Origin: Balanoglossus misakiensis
Taxonomy: Eukaryota > Hemichordata
DNA length: 64,000 nt
Direction of reading: 5' to 3'
NCBI GenBank assembly: GCA_040954595.2
Contig: CM082579.2
Location: forward strand, 7,688,001-7,752,000
The notes beneath the pieces are model-generated. The model made no database searches and was not told where the DNA came from. It saw only the letters and a list, made by a program, of their open reading frames with translations. This document shows positions 35,801 to 52,557 of the stretch, in pieces. Within the stretch, counting starts at the first letter, position 1. Every line of letters starts with the position of its first letter. A program made the position numbers and the translations under genes.

Positions 35801-38469
35801 GACCGACGAGGGAAGATGGAGGGCCGAACAAAACATTCGGCTGGCGTGCTGGAATTACTCTAATGTCAGTGTCAAGATGGCGGTTCAAATCGGTCAGGCC
35901 GGACTGCTTTCCGTTTTCCTGGATGACTTGGATAAGTACGGGATCCCTCGAACAAAAAATGAGGTAAATTCCATAAACTGTACCACAGGCAAATCTATCT
36001 ATCTGTCTGTCTGTCTGTCTGTCTCCGGGGTAATTTAGATCCCAATCTGTAGATGAGTTGGTCCTGGTTTCTCCATTGTCAGCAATGATTTTTATTAAGT
36101 TCTTTCTTTACCCAGAAACGCAGATTCAACGTTCTGTCAGCGCTCAACATTTTACACAACTGCGCGAAGGCAATAGAGAACGGTCGGATCTATCGTGATC
36201 TCAAGGCCCTCGGAAGAATTGCCAAGTTTTTGAAATCCGACGACAAAGAGTACGTGATGGTTGCCGCGCTGACGGTGTCGTACATCTGCGAGGACGACCA
36301 GATGGATTCGGTGGAGATGGACACTAGGGCAGCCAAGCATATTTTGAGCGTGCTGAAACGGGCGCTGGACTCCCCGGACTTGTACGGGCGGGCCGACGAA
36401 AGCGGCTACTCCGTGTTGGAGTTGACGCAGGGACTGAGTCAACTGGCCATCAACGACCAGAACAAAGCTACCTTGATGGAATGCGGAGCGCTGCCGATGA
36501 TGACCAAAGCCGCCACCCGAGGAGGGCCGATGGAACAAGAGCACGCCGCCGACGTCATGTGGAGGCTGGCGCAAAGCGGAGAGGGTGCGCGCAAGAAAGT
36601 GGAGAGAGATGCCGCGGAGACGCTGACCAGGCTGAAAAGGAGTAACAGCGCCCCTGTACAAGAAGCAGCACAGCGAGTTTTGTTTACGATTCAACCTAGG
36701 CAGAATTTTGTCGGTGGAGGTGAGTTTACGTTATTCTTGGATGTGTTTATTTGTTTGTTTGGGATGGCCTGTCTGTCTGTTTTTCTTGTCGTTGTGTGTG
36801 TGTCTATGTGTGTGCATGTGCGTGCATAGGCCTATATACAAACGCTGCTCACATGTCCTGTGTTCGAGTTTTGGTATCATTCTCGTTGCGCGACGCTGCA
36901 CCTGCTCGAGAATATGCTAATGTCTTTCTACAGCCATTGGTGACAAAGCGTGAACAGTTCAAGCCTTGGCATCACCAAAGCAAAAAGGGTGATTGACTGT
37001 TTTTCTTACAGGAAGGGCAGCAGAGAAGAGAGAACCTACTGACTGTGAATATAGATCACTGTGCAAACGTTTCTTGAATACCATTGATTTGGAAGGTAGG
37101 AATATTTAGTCAAAGTTTCTCATCGACGGCGTTAAAATTGCCACCCCACCGAGAGTAACTGACAGCGTGAATCCCTATTTTCATTGGCATTTTCTCTCAT
37201 TTTCCGCTTACGCCTTCTCTCTTTTAAAACCAAAAATTCTGTAACACCCTCTTCCCATACAGCGGATTTTTTCAACCCTAAGTACGACTCGTGCTACTGT
37301 GAATCGTGTCGCATGACGAGAGAAGATTTCTTCTATTACTACCGAGGAGAGCCCGCCATGATTTATGGTCTTCCGGTTGGGTGGTGTCGCTTCGGTTTGC
37401 AGTAAGTTGTATTTTCTTGTTGCCTCCTGCGGTCCGAGAAATTTTGAAAATCGTTTTCCATCACCCCATTTGAAAGTAGTGATTACGAACAGAGACCCTG
37501 GACGCCCCCGATATCATTACTTTGCGGCCATCGAAGGACTGTGAACGGATGTAATACGATTCGAACTGTTGATTGTTTTCAACACCGTAACAAACAGGTG
37601 ACACCATTCGTGGCATTTATGTTCTTTCAGCATACACAGGCGCCGAGCTGGCGCTCTCCGGGTCTTCCAGGACTGGCACATTGCCTATCACGGCACGACC
37701 GTGGGCTCCATCAAACCAATTCTGCAAACAGGTGAACTACTGTTGCCAGGTGTGTACACATAAAATGTAAAGTTATGTTCCGTTCGTGTATACACTTTGC
37801 ATTGAACAGGTTTCTGAAGGCGGCCATACCTTGTCTTCTACATGAAGGACGTGTAACACTAACATAATGGTTCCCTGCCTTGACCAGTTTTTAAAAATAA
37901 ATTTATTGCTGTTTGTGTAGGTGACGTCGCTTACGGGGGAATGCAAGTGAGCGAAGGAGAAGGACATTTCAACGACAGTTGGAAACCTACAGGCTTTGAT
38001 ACTAAAAACATATTCATGTCTCCGTCTATTCGCTACGCGGGTATCGACTGTTACTCCAAACCCCATACGTAAGTTCTCGTATATTAGAAAAACATAGAGG
38101 GTAGAAATATTATCCTGGGTGTACCTTAAAATATTAACCCCATTGTGAGAAAAGTGTTACATACCCTCTTTGAAGATTTTTCAATCGCGTTCGTGTAGTA
38201 AAATCTGCATCGCCGAATTCGCTTGTTCACTTAGTGTGTCACTGTTTTCTCCTCCTTTATTTAGATTCACAGACAGCCAAACCGGCAGAACTTACCAAGC
38301 CCAAGTGGCTTTCCAGATGTGCGTACGCCCCGCCAGCTACAAAGTGGGTAAAGACACGGTCGGGGTGACCTATCCGTTAGATCCAAGAATTGACAACCAG
38401 AACATCGAGTGGTACACCAAGGAACGTGGCGCCATATTCCTGTACGGACTTCTGGTTAGACTGGTATAA
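29853..38469 (+). CDS. SPRY-Neuralized-armadillo protein with ART-like C-terminal domain
   Basis: Thirteen exons: 29853-29883, 31704-32370, 32648-32775, 33123-33261, 33417-33684, 34974-35130, 35506-35963, 36116-36719, 37012-37095, 37263-37401, 37631-37749, 37921-38068, 38265-38469. All phases join, giving 1048 residues. After a low-complexity start comes an SPSB-like SPRY domain (about 104-275: HGWDPSDSS, GYSALVGSTPDSWGLDI). A Neuralized homology repeat follows (about 290-465: TFHSRCGEN, VVVTSQPLEDGE, VGDRIGLKID), then helical armadillo-type repeats (about 480-820). The C-terminal domain (about 840-1048) has CYCESC, YGLPVGWCRFGL, DWHIAYHGTTVGSIKPIL, SPSIRYAG and TKERGAIFLYGLLVRL, as in the end of Neuralized-4-type proteins. 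Its His, Tyr and Glu suit an ADP-ribosyltransferase H-Y-E triad (inference). SPRY and NHR domains usually select ubiquitination targets; no RING or SOCS box is seen. Exon 1 is the weakest link. Confidence 0.75.
31375..31601. repeat. 227-bp interspersed repeat, copy 1
   Basis: Starts TAGACTAGCCCACTAGTCGC and ends in a hairpin, TAGACTT-ggagc-AAGTCTA. A second copy of 231 bp lies in inverted orientation at 52558-52788, with about 85-90% identity by eye. No coding capacity. It sits in the first intron of the SPRY-NHR gene and is probably a non-autonomous transposable element. Confidence 0.8.
34632..34645. repeat. Poly-G run
   Basis: Fourteen consecutive G residues within the long intron between the two NHR-coding exons. 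Confidence 0.9.
35994..36024. repeat. (TCTA)/(TCTG)n microsatellite
   Basis: A short tetranucleotide array in the intron separating the two armadillo-coding exons, about 30 bases after the donor. Confidence 0.9.
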
Positions 38470-38624
38470 ACCGCCATTTTGTGTCATTATTTACCATTAT
38501 TTTTAATCGGTCAAGCACTGAATGACTTTTAGCCGAATTCCCTTTCTGTCGTATATCTTTTTTCCGTCCAATCATCCATCCAATCCACATATTATTATTG
38601 TGTGTGTGTGTTAGTGTTACTGTA

Positions 38625-38659
<35 letters not shown>

Positions 38660-38987
38660 GAGAGAGAGAGAATGCCAATGGATTAATTCTCTACGTCATG
38701 CTATAGGGTTTTATTTGATAGCCATTATTATATACAATTTAGCCTTTGAATAGCTTCAGGTGTTTACTTATTTTGAGTTGAAGGAGAGTGGTTACCAGGA
38801 TTTTGAGTATCTCCTTGAAGCCAAGACATTGAATAAAGATATGCTGTGCATAGCATTACTCCACTATCAGTTACACTTATGTCAAAGAGAAACTTTGTTG
38901 ACTGGACACATTTATTAACGCTGCTTGCGGGAGACAATGTACATCCAGATCGACACAAGGTGATTTCCGGCCTCTGCGGCATCCGTA
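38470..38987. other. Convergent 3' ends of SPRY gene and folate-receptor-like gene
   Basis: About 520 bases with no coding content. An AG run occupies 38624-38670. AATAAA at 38832-38837 could end the plus-strand gene, and TTTATT (AATAAA on the minus strand) at 38911-38916 could end the minus-strand gene, so the two transcripts may come very close or overlap. Confidence 0.5.
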
Positions 38988-40973
38988 TTATGGTTGTAGC
39001 GCCCTCAATGTGATTGCGATGCTGACAGACAGGAATGGCCGAATATGCATACTAGTATAACTATGAGGAGCCGATGCGGAGTTGACATCATCCAAGTCTT
39101 TAGCGTATTGTTGGCAAACCTGTGGGTTAAAGTCAATCGCAGATATATGTAAATATGTATGAAACAATTTTCTTGATAAAATCATAGATAGATATGGGTT
39201 GACGCCGTGGATCAGTTGCAAGATAATCTTTTGTGCGCCTTTGGTAGCAATGCCCAGTGAGCTATGTATACAACAACACACACACACACACACAATCAAA
39301 AAAAGAAAATTCACAGGCGTTGAACGCGATATCACAAAGACTTCCATAAGCATTCTGAACATATGTGTTAGAAACTTACTTGATCGTTCGGATTTTCTGG
39401 ACCAGCAAACGATAACGTCATGCAGTTTTCGTCGTCCGGTGTATACGTCCACGCGCCAAATATATTCTCGCACATTCTCCGGGCACTGCCGAAGTATTCC
39501 AGAAACGTTCTGCACTGTTTGTCTTCTGGGCATTTATTGGTGCCTGTTGACGAGTAGTCACAAATGAGTGTTTTAATTGTAAAAAAAAAAAGCTGTGTAA
39601 AACTAGAAGACAACGCAATACCGTCTTCAATTGTGCAGGGAAAGCGTTTGACCAGTAGTAAAAAGTTAGAAGTTCAAACATCTCCACTTGAAACATCTCC
39701 AAACACACACAATTCATTTTCATACATCATTCGTAATTGAAATTCAAATGACACAGGTGTTGTTCCTGTAAAGTACAAACTTTAACACTCTCGAATAGGA
39801 ATTCTTTCACAATACAAATAACACCGGCCCGGCCCGTCATCCCCACCTGTTGACCAATCCCAACCGGAACTCCAGTCATCTGAGCACGTGTAGTCGTCGC
39901 GACAGGCTTCCCACCATGCATCACACTCACTTGCACATATAGGTATGTCCACAAATCGTTGGTTTCGAATGTTTTTGTCCTCCTGACGAAGAAAAGTAGC
40001 AGGAACTTCAAGTTATTGGCCGCATTACTATTTTATATCACGCAATCAAAAATACATGCACACGTTTATTATGTTGAAAGTTTTCATTCCGCGCGTGGTT
40101 GTCGCGCGCGCCTTTGAACAACGCATGTCAAATGATCAATAAACTCGATGGAGTGGATTTGATTTTTCCAAGTAAAATGATTTAGTTTCAGAAGTGTTAT
40201 TGGTAACTCGTTAGTCAGCTGTATGACTCACGTAGACCAGCCAGGGTCCTGTGTTTGGTGAACATTCATAGAAACACAGATCCTTCATCATCCACTGCCA
40301 ACACCCAAGTGATATGTTGCCGCAGTGGTTCCAGTCAAAGCCATGCCAAACATCCGAATAATGCATGTCAGTTGTGGTCTCCGAATCGCAACACGCTCTC
40401 CCGCTCCACGGTTGACACTGAAATTACAAACAAACAAACAAATTTATCCCATATGTAAAGCTGAACTGTTCTATGCACTATTAGTATGGGAATCCGGAAG
40501 GGACATGTAAATCAAAAGCAATGAACAGATACAAAACTTTTCATATGAGAAGTTCATTGGTTTGTACTAGGCCGTGTATGTAACACGATTCTCTGCAAGT
40601 ATATCTACAGTGTGTTTGCCCTGATATCATTGTAGACTTCATCACGTGAAACTCTTTGATAAGGCGATATTTTCACGAACTGAGCACAAGACACTTATAT
40701 CTCACATATTATAAAAAAACAATGACTCCTTGAAACTAAAGCTAGGGAGGACGGCTTCTGTGATGAAAAAAAAATCACTCAACTTACAATTCCGTGTAGG
40801 TCTGGTTCGGCTTCCGGGGCCGCTTTGTGATATGTGCCCTCCAGACACGTGTTTATATTCTCTTCATAAGTGCGATTTTTCGCGACACTGATGTACGCGA
40901 AGGAGGAGGACAGACAGATCAAGCAGAGCGCTGAGATCATCAGTGTGTGTCGGCAGGCGTTGACAGCTGCCAT
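38988..40973 (-). CDS. Folate receptor-like protein
   Basis: Five exons in transcription order: 40973-40788, 40417-40232, 39982-39847, 39543-39380, 39119-38988, joining to 267 residues. An N-terminal signal peptide (ALCLICLSSSFAY core) is followed by the folate/riboflavin-binding protein domain. Recognisable blocks are NTCLEGTYHKAAPEAEPDLH, CQPWSGRACC, FDWNHCGNISLGC, CFYECSPNTGPW, IPICASECDAWWEAC and WDWSTGTNKCPEDKQC. The cysteines follow the disulfide pattern of vertebrate folate receptors. These proteins bind folate outside the cell and deliver it by endocytosis, usually through a GPI anchor. Here the last exon ends with a modest hydrophobic stretch (FLSVSIAITL core) and a Ser/Ala-rich segment before it, compatible with GPI attachment but weak; a secreted form is the alternative. 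Ligand specificity is not proved. Confidence 0.88.
39276..39294. repeat. (CA)n microsatellite
   Basis: About nine CA units in the last intron of the folate-receptor-like gene. Confidence 0.9.
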
Positions 40974-41624
40974 TATGGTTTGTGTAAAGACGTAGGCTAT
41001 GGGTCGCTTGGTTCTCTCCTACTACCAGAAAGCTTATGTCATTCAGAATACTTGTGATGAGTATGTCCTCGGTGATGATGATCTGTCCATTTCTCTTATC
41101 TGCCTTCTGTCAGGTGATCGTTACGTAATCGTTTTAATCAAAGGTCGAAGACACGAAAAGACCATGGCTTTACCTCATGATAAGTCCCATTGTGCTTGAA
41201 GTTTCTTTTCGGTGAGGGATTTTATGCTGAAGAAAATAATTCATGGTTCATTTAGTAATACATGTAGTATACTATGTGTATGTTTATCCTCTGCCACATG
41301 TTGAACATTTCAAAAACATGGTGCCCCCCCCTGCAAAAATAACTAGGGTGACCCCCCTCCCCCCGCCGGAGACACTGGCCAGTCCCTGGACGTGGTGGTA
41401 AGGGTATACAGGCAGAGATTATTTAGCATATTTGCGTGGCATTCTCTGTTTTCACAGACACCAGTGAGCGCCAGCTGCATTTTACTATCATTTTATAGCT
41501 CGACAGTACAAAAATGAATGGGCATCCGCATGATTTTGAGGTTGGCGGGGGATTATGCATGGTAGAACACGGAGCTCAGTAGAATAAGCGGGATCATCTT
41601 GTCTAATTAGCTATGCATTATCGG

Positions 41625-42194
<570 letters not shown>

Positions 42195-42225
42195 ATCCGT
42201 GTGCTTTAGCATACACATAACAAAC

Positions 42226-42241
42226 GGCCCTTTTCAGGGCC
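42226..42241 (+). terminator. Histone 3' stem-loop and downstream element
   Basis: GGCCCTTTTCAGGGCC forms the canonical 6-bp stem and 4-base loop bound by SLBP, 31 bases after the stop. A purine-rich U7-binding-like element (ccaaaaagagaa) follows at about 42253-42264. It directs cleavage instead of polyadenylation. Confidence 0.95.
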
Positions 42242-42765
42242 ACCACTCCCTCCAAAAAGAGAACTACTGATATGAGCAATTTCTTTTCAATGTTACACAA
42301 CCCCAACTGAATTCAGTAGGTGCCATCAATAATTGCAAAAAGTTACCTTTGTAGGCGACGAAGGCAGCTTTTGGCGCCAGCCCATTGAATCTTTGTCACA
42401 GCTATGAAAAGTGGGGAATTGAAGAAGACAGCTAACAATAAAAATCCCACATAAAATTTTTTAAGAAGCATTTCCTCAGTGGATGTGACATTGTTAGCTA
42501 AATATTTTCAGTGAAAAGTAGTTCCAGGGAGCGATAAATTTCTGCCCCTGTGACCATTAGTTGCCATTACGGCGGTCCACCATGTTTTTGCTGTCAACTG
42601 CGATTCTTGTGAAGTTTTTTGTAGTGCGCTTTCATACCCACCCCTGACTGTTGTAACTGAAAGCTCTATGAAAAGGCATCAATCTCTAAGTCAAAACAGA
42701 CATTGATTTGCTGTCTTTTGAAACATGCACAAAACATTTGAACTAAACAATATTGTAAATAGAAT

Positions 42766-42771
42766 TTTATT
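42766..42771 (-). terminator. Polyadenylation signal of AFG2A
   Basis: TTTATT on the plus strand is AATAAA on the minus strand, 43 bases after the AFG2A stop. The 42265-42765 stretch between H3 and AFG2A shows no gene. Confidence 0.55.
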
Positions 42772-42813
42772 TTCTAAAAATAATGAAATTTCATAAACAC
42801 GACGGCAGTTCAT

Positions 42814-47664
<4,851 letters not shown>

Positions 47665-48073
47665 TTTAAGCTGATCCGAGGTTGCGAAATCAAAACAACA
47701 TGCGAGTCGCCATTTTCTTTACCTTTGACCTTGTTTTGAACCTCGCCCGAGCTTCATAGACATATTTTATTTTCATTTCCAAGATTATTTGTCTACACAC
47801 CGGTAACCTGCATTCAATGTACTTACATTAAACTTACAGTTTCTCATGATTTCATTCATTATATATATTGAAGAGAATTTGCAATCAAATTCATTCTGGA
47901 TAAATCTCGTATTAATCAATGTGAACGAGGGCTTGTTCAGACATGCGCAATATGAACTTTTCGCTTTCCGAGTATTCAGCACTTTGCGTATTGTGTTGTG
48001 GTGGATGTTGTCATTCCAGCGTTACAGGTGACAATATTACAGCGTTACAGGTTAGTGCCGATAAATCGCAAAC
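47665..48073. promoter_or_regulatory. Bidirectional promoter, AFG2A / RPAP2
   Basis: Only 409 bases separate the divergent start codons of two housekeeping genes, so both promoters must lie here. No TATA box at a suitable distance is evident. The direct repeat attccagcgttacaggtga / attacagcgttacaggtta near 48014-48053 is the only local structure I see. Confidence 0.6.
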
Positions 48074-49858
48074 ATGTCGAAGGGGGGTAAAACTACCAAG
48101 GACATCGGACCCGAACGACGAGCCGAAATGAGGGCTAAAGTAGTGAAACAGGTCGAGTGTGAAAAGAACGCACACAGAATCGTTGAGCGGTTGCTTGACA
48201 ATCCAGTGTCGTCGGAGTACTTGATCGACTGTGCCGTTTACATAACACCCCAGCACTATTCAGACATTGTTGAAGAAAGGGCGCTTGTTTCTCAGTGCGG
48301 TTACCCTGTGTGTAACGGCACACTGAGAAACGTCCCGAACCAAAAGTACCACATATCCACCAAAGCCAACAACGTGTATGACATCACGGAAAGGAAGCGT
48401 TTCTGCCGCAACCACTGCTACAAAGCCTCGAAGTTCTTCGAGAGGCAGCTGAGCTCGTCACCTGTGTGGGTCAGAGAGGAAGAAAAGCCCCAGAGGGTTA
48501 CCTTGTTGTCCGAAGAGGAGGGTAAAAACAATGACAGGGGATGCGGAGAGGAAATGCTCCACGTTGCCAGAGTTCAAGAGAGGGATGTCGAAGGTATTGA
48601 CGAAGAGGAAGTCACTGTCGGGCAAGTCGCTGAACATTTGTCTTCGCTGATGTTTGAGGGCGATTCACGTGCAGATGGTGGTTCCCCAGACAAAAGTCCA
48701 CGAACAGAGACGGCGACCGATGCCAACAGTGGGCATCATGATGTGGAGACAAGTGAACACGGTGCGCCTGTGCACGTCAAGAGCAATGGTACATCATTGT
48801 CAAAAAATGCTGCAACCAGAAGAGATGTGGCCAGTAATAGCCAAGAAGGTGAAAAAGATGTGACCAGTAAATTCGAATCAAGAGTGGTGGATGCTGTAGG
48901 CGAAGTGAGAGTACAGGCAAAAGCCGTTACCATTAAAGGTGATCAAGATTGTGTCAAAGGGAAGAAAGCAAAGAAAGATAGGCAAAGGAAGAAATCGAAA
49001 AATAAGTTGACTGCACTAGATGTTGTATATAGTACGTTGCATGACTGGAAAACCGTTGAAACTGTCAGATTTCTCTTCGGTGATACAGCAGCGTCTGAAT
49101 ACGAACAGTTGAAGCCGACTGAACAGCAAGCGAGCCTTGCCACAGCTCAGGGACAAGCTCCCAATCAAGGAACGGCAGACAACTTTTCTCAGGAGTTTCA
49201 TCAGCCCAATACAAGCCAACCGCTCACGGGCGGAGAGACCACTGGAGCAGACGAAGAACACCTCCCAGAGACAGTTGTTGCAGAAAAGCCCGACTCGGGG
49301 AAATCAGCGGAAGGATATCAACCATCAGGGCCACTCCCAGACTGGCCGAGGATCGAGAAAGAACAGGAGCTGTACGAGCTCAAAGTCAAGGAATTCTTCA
49401 CCCCGGGAGTGTTGAGGAAAGAGCAGGCGGCACAGAAGAGCGACACGGAAAGCAGAGAAGACGACGCCAGACCGGCCGTACTCCCACCGGTAGACTCTAA
49501 ATCCCAAAAGGGAATCCGCCGAAAGATAGTCTCTGATAAAGTGAAGCAAGCGTTCTCTGGTGTACTCGGACCGCTCGGCTTGATGCAAAGGGATGTCTCC
49601 GTCAGCCTAAATGATTTACTGAAAACGTTTAATCTCCAGAGCACAAACATCACGCTGAGGTCACCTGAGTGGATGATCGCGGCCATTGCTCTGCTCTATC
49701 TTCTGTCCAAAAAACACCGCCACTTACGAGATGCTCTAGACAAAACTACTTCAGCGACGCGTCTGTCAGTTCTGCTTGAACGAGCAGGCACTCGATTGGA
49801 GGATATTCACAGGCTAGTGGAAAAGTTGACTGACCAACACAAAAATGCTGAACAATGA
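48074..49858 (+). CDS. RPAP2: RNA polymerase II-associated protein 2 (RPAP2/Rtr1)
   Basis: A single uninterrupted coding exon of 594 residues. The RTR1-type domain occupies about 20-140, with zinc-binding pattern CGYPVC (Cys75, Cys80) and FCRNHC (Cys111, Cys115), followed by CYKASKFFERQL. RPAP2 is an atypical phosphatase acting on Ser5-phosphorylated RNA polymerase II C-terminal domain repeats and also helps import polymerase II into the nucleus. The middle (about 150-450) is acidic and low in complexity. A basic KGKKAKKDRQRKKSKNK patch near 295-312 could be a nuclear localisation signal. The C-terminal part contains LTALDVVYSTLHDWKT and a helical end (LLYLLSKKHRHLRDALD) as in vertebrate RPAP2. 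The absence of introns contrasts with its 13-exon neighbour. A start at 48074 is chosen because MSKGGK leads directly into the conserved helix. Confidence 0.9.
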   Translation: MSKGGKTTKDIGPERRAEMRAKVVKQVECEKNAHRIVERLLDNPVSSEYLIDCAVYITPQHYSDIVEERALVSQCGYPVCNGTLRNVPNQKYHISTKANNVYDITERKRFCRNHCYKASKFFERQLSSSPVWVREEEKPQRVTLLSEEEGKNNDRGCGEEMLHVARVQERDVEGIDEEEVTVGQVAEHLSSLMFEGDSRADGGSPDKSPRTETATDANSGHHDVETSEHGAPVHVKSNGTSLSKNAATRRDVASNSQEGEKDVTSKFESRVVDAVGEVRVQAKAVTIKGDQDCVKGKKAKKDRQRKKSKNKLTALDVVYSTLHDWKTVETVRFLFGDTAASEYEQLKPTEQQASLATAQGQAPNQGTADNFSQEFHQPNTSQPLTGGETTGADEEHLPETVVAEKPDSGKSAEGYQPSGPLPDWPRIEKEQELYELKVKEFFTPGVLRKEQAAQKSDTESREDDARPAVLPPVDSKSQKGIRRKIVSDKVKQAFSGVLGPLGLMQRDVSVSLNDLLKTFNLQSTNITLRSPEWMIAAIALLYLLSKKHRHLRDALDKTTSATRLSVLLERAGTRLEDIHRLVEKLTDQHKNAEQ

Positions 49859-51077
49859 AATGTAAGCAGTGAACAGAAGTAAAATGAATGAACGTACCAG
49901 TCTATTTATTGCATTTATATGCCCCCAGCCCCATTGCAAGGAGTTACATTTCAAAATCATCTACAATATTAATAATTTATGCACTAAAATACAGATTATA
50001 TAATTATTCAGACAGACATTGCCTTATAAAGAAATACTAGTATGCACAGTCTTCGCAAAACGACACCACTCGTAGACGGTAGCAAGTTGTTCAATTTACA
50101 TTGATTCGGATAGAGAGAATATTCATTTGGGTGTATTAAATGACCCAGCAGGGCATTCTAACAGGAAGTTGAACTCGTCCCCAACTTTGTTTAAATTCCA
50201 AACGTGACAATATCATTCAGTAGAAATAATACCCGTGCGTCTACTGTCTTCAATGATCAATGGAAGACAGCCACACCAACATGCCGATATTTGAAAGAAC
50301 ACTAAGATTGGTTCGTAAATACTTCTCTCAGTGGTTCCAGTGCACTTTTTTAATTGATATAACCATAGACCCTAGAGTCTATGATATAACTATGCATTTT
50401 TGGATGAATGCATGAACGAATGAATTGTTCGTATCATAACAAAAGGCATGCACGATTTGCGCCTTTTTTCAATAGAGCCAGGAAGTACGCTTTCAAACAA
50501 TACGAATACCTAATAAGTGTACTTGTTCATGGTACAATCAATAATAACGTGAATTCCACACTTCAGTGCATGTATTCTCTTGTGCAAGCCACGGAGACCA
50601 ACATACCACTATCTGTACAAAAAATCAGCCTTGAGTCAATCGGTCTTCTAGATTTCGCATCAAAAAAAGTTAAATCATAATTGCTTTATATAAAACAACA
50701 ATCAGTCGCAGTGGGGAAATATTTTTCACATGCCACTTTGACTACAGAAAAAACTGGCTCTGTTTAACGTGTTTGTACACGAGTCAGTTTAATACGTGGT
50801 CATGTTATAATCGCATTTCTTGCAATGGAAACTCTTGCCGGGAAGCTAAAAATTTGCTTACACACAAGAATATGGCAATCGTGTAAGAGCAGTTCGCATT
50901 ACAGACAGGACACTACCTTGTGCAAATTCAACCCATTGTGTTTTTCTTCTCTACATATTCAATTTTTCGCATTGGGGACACATAGTATAATTGTTTTGTG
51001 CTGTGCCATATATGTAGTGTATAGAAAACATAATGAACCACCAACACGAATCTTTTGGAAACGTCCGCTCTGAAATG
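49859..51077. other. Intergenic region RPAP2 to transporter cluster
   Basis: No gene recognised. At 50357-50390 a 20-bp palindrome (CATAGAC-cctaga-GTCTATG) is bounded on both sides by the same 7-mer, ATATAAC. The rest is AT-rich. An open frame at 50408-50680 has no recognisable domain. Confidence 0.45.
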
Positions 51078-52097
51078 TCACGAATCACCGCTGATGGAAT
51101 CTGGCTTTCTGTACCTGTCCCACACGGCCTTCGCGGATGACATACAGGATCCTATTATTATGACCGCGCCTCCTATCAAATCCAGAGTAACTGGTTTGAC
51201 GCCAGCGACAGCATACTGCAATAGAAATGCCGCCACCAGTTCCAGAACACTCAGTATACCCGCCACACCAACTCGTTCGAAGTGCGCACTGCCAATTTGA
51301 GAATATGCTGCAATCATACCAAAGGTACAGAATCCGAAAATGTACAGTGCAGTGGCAGACGGCATATCCCAGATTGGTCTCTCCGTGCTAAGTGTAAGGA
51401 TCAAACTAATGAGAAGCGCAAGTGAATTTGCATACAACAGTTTAGGGACAACTCCAACTTCTTCGCCCAATGCCCTTGTGATAATTAGGAGCAGAGATAA
51501 GCCGACCGAAAAAACAACTGTGTAAACATATCCCAGTAATTCGTATGTGTTCTCCGTCGAATGTTGTTCCTCGCCTAACCACGGACGAGTAATTAGTAGG
51601 ACTCCAGTAATATTGAGCACAGCTGCTGCTATGTCGACGAATTGGCAAGGATCTCCAAGAAATATCACACCTGCACCGACTGTTGATATGACCATGATTG
51701 CCTTTGAGACGGCTGTAAAATCGCCCAGACTGATATACTTCAAGGCATGGTAAATCGTGAGAGAACTCCCACACAATGATACTGCCAGGAGCACGAGGAG
51801 TGTAGTTTGTTTGCAATTTCTATAAATCAGCTTCGGTCGTTGGAAAGCAGCTATTCCCACAACTGGGAGAAGAGTAGACAGCGTCATTAAGAATGACTGT
51901 TGCGCTGGGGGTACCTCACTTGCAAGGCCGGCAAACAAATTAGATACCGCATACAAGGGTCCGTTTATCAATGCCAATGTCACTCCCAACCATGGCTTGA
52001 ATTGTCGACGACACGATCTGTCCGTTTCCGTAGAACCGCTGTTCACATTGCGGCCATTGGTTGGATTTTCAGCTGATAAGAGAAACGTCTTTTCCAT
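51078..52097 (-). CDS. SLC35G-like EamA transporter 1
   Basis: Intronless gene of 339 residues with about ten hydrophobic helices in two EamA halves, the drug/metabolite transporter fold. A polar N-terminus of about 35 residues leads into WLGVTLALINGPLYAVSNLF (helix 1). Conserved points include YHALKYISLGDFTAVSKA in the first half and the CFGMIAAYSQIG-type region in the second (GFCTFGMIAAYSQIG). The nearest animal group I can name is SLC35G (TMEM20-like) proteins, whose substrates are poorly known. It is the most divergent member of a tandem group of four on this strand and lies furthest downstream. The start at 52095-52097 gives a normal cytoplasmic N-terminus. Confidence 0.82.
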   Translation of the reverse strand: MEKTFLLSAENPTNGRNVNSGSTETDRSCRRQFKPWLGVTLALINGPLYAVSNLFAGLASEVPPAQQSFLMTLSTLLPVVGIAAFQRPKLIYRNCKQTTLLVLLAVSLCGSSLTIYHALKYISLGDFTAVSKAIMVISTVGAGVIFLGDPCQFVDIAAAVLNITGVLLITRPWLGEEQHSTENTYELLGYVYTVVFSVGLSLLLIITRALGEEVGVVPKLLYANSLALLISLILTLSTERPIWDMPSATALYIFGFCTFGMIAAYSQIGSAHFERVGVAGILSVLELVAAFLLQYAVAGVKPVTLDLIGGAVIIIGSCMSSAKAVWDRYRKPDSISGDS

Positions 52098-52557
52098 CGT
52101 AGACTCTTTGTAATTATGTGCGCTGAGTCTTTATGAACCTATACTTATATAAGTACGGATATGGCAGCGGTTCATGTCTGTGACTATTGTTCATTCATAC
52201 CAAACGCATATATATGTGAGATACGTAACCATGCATTGTTCTCAGCAGCGCCCAGGTTCCGAAGCATGTTTTTTTTTCCAAGCGTTGGGGTGGGTGGTTT
52301 CTAGGCCTACTGCTCTGGGATCGAGAAAATGGCATTTAAAACCGCAGCTACCACAACATGCACATCCCTCACCCAATCATTTATTCATCAACCTGGTTTG
52401 ACTGATACAGCAAACTGAAAATTTCATATTTGCCATCTCTCTCTTATCTCTTACGTATACCGTTTAGATAAAGGGGGCAATAAACACACCTCAACTGCAT
52501 ATGTGCGACTTTTTGACTCCCACCCTTTAACCTTTTGGAGGCAGACAAGACCATAGT

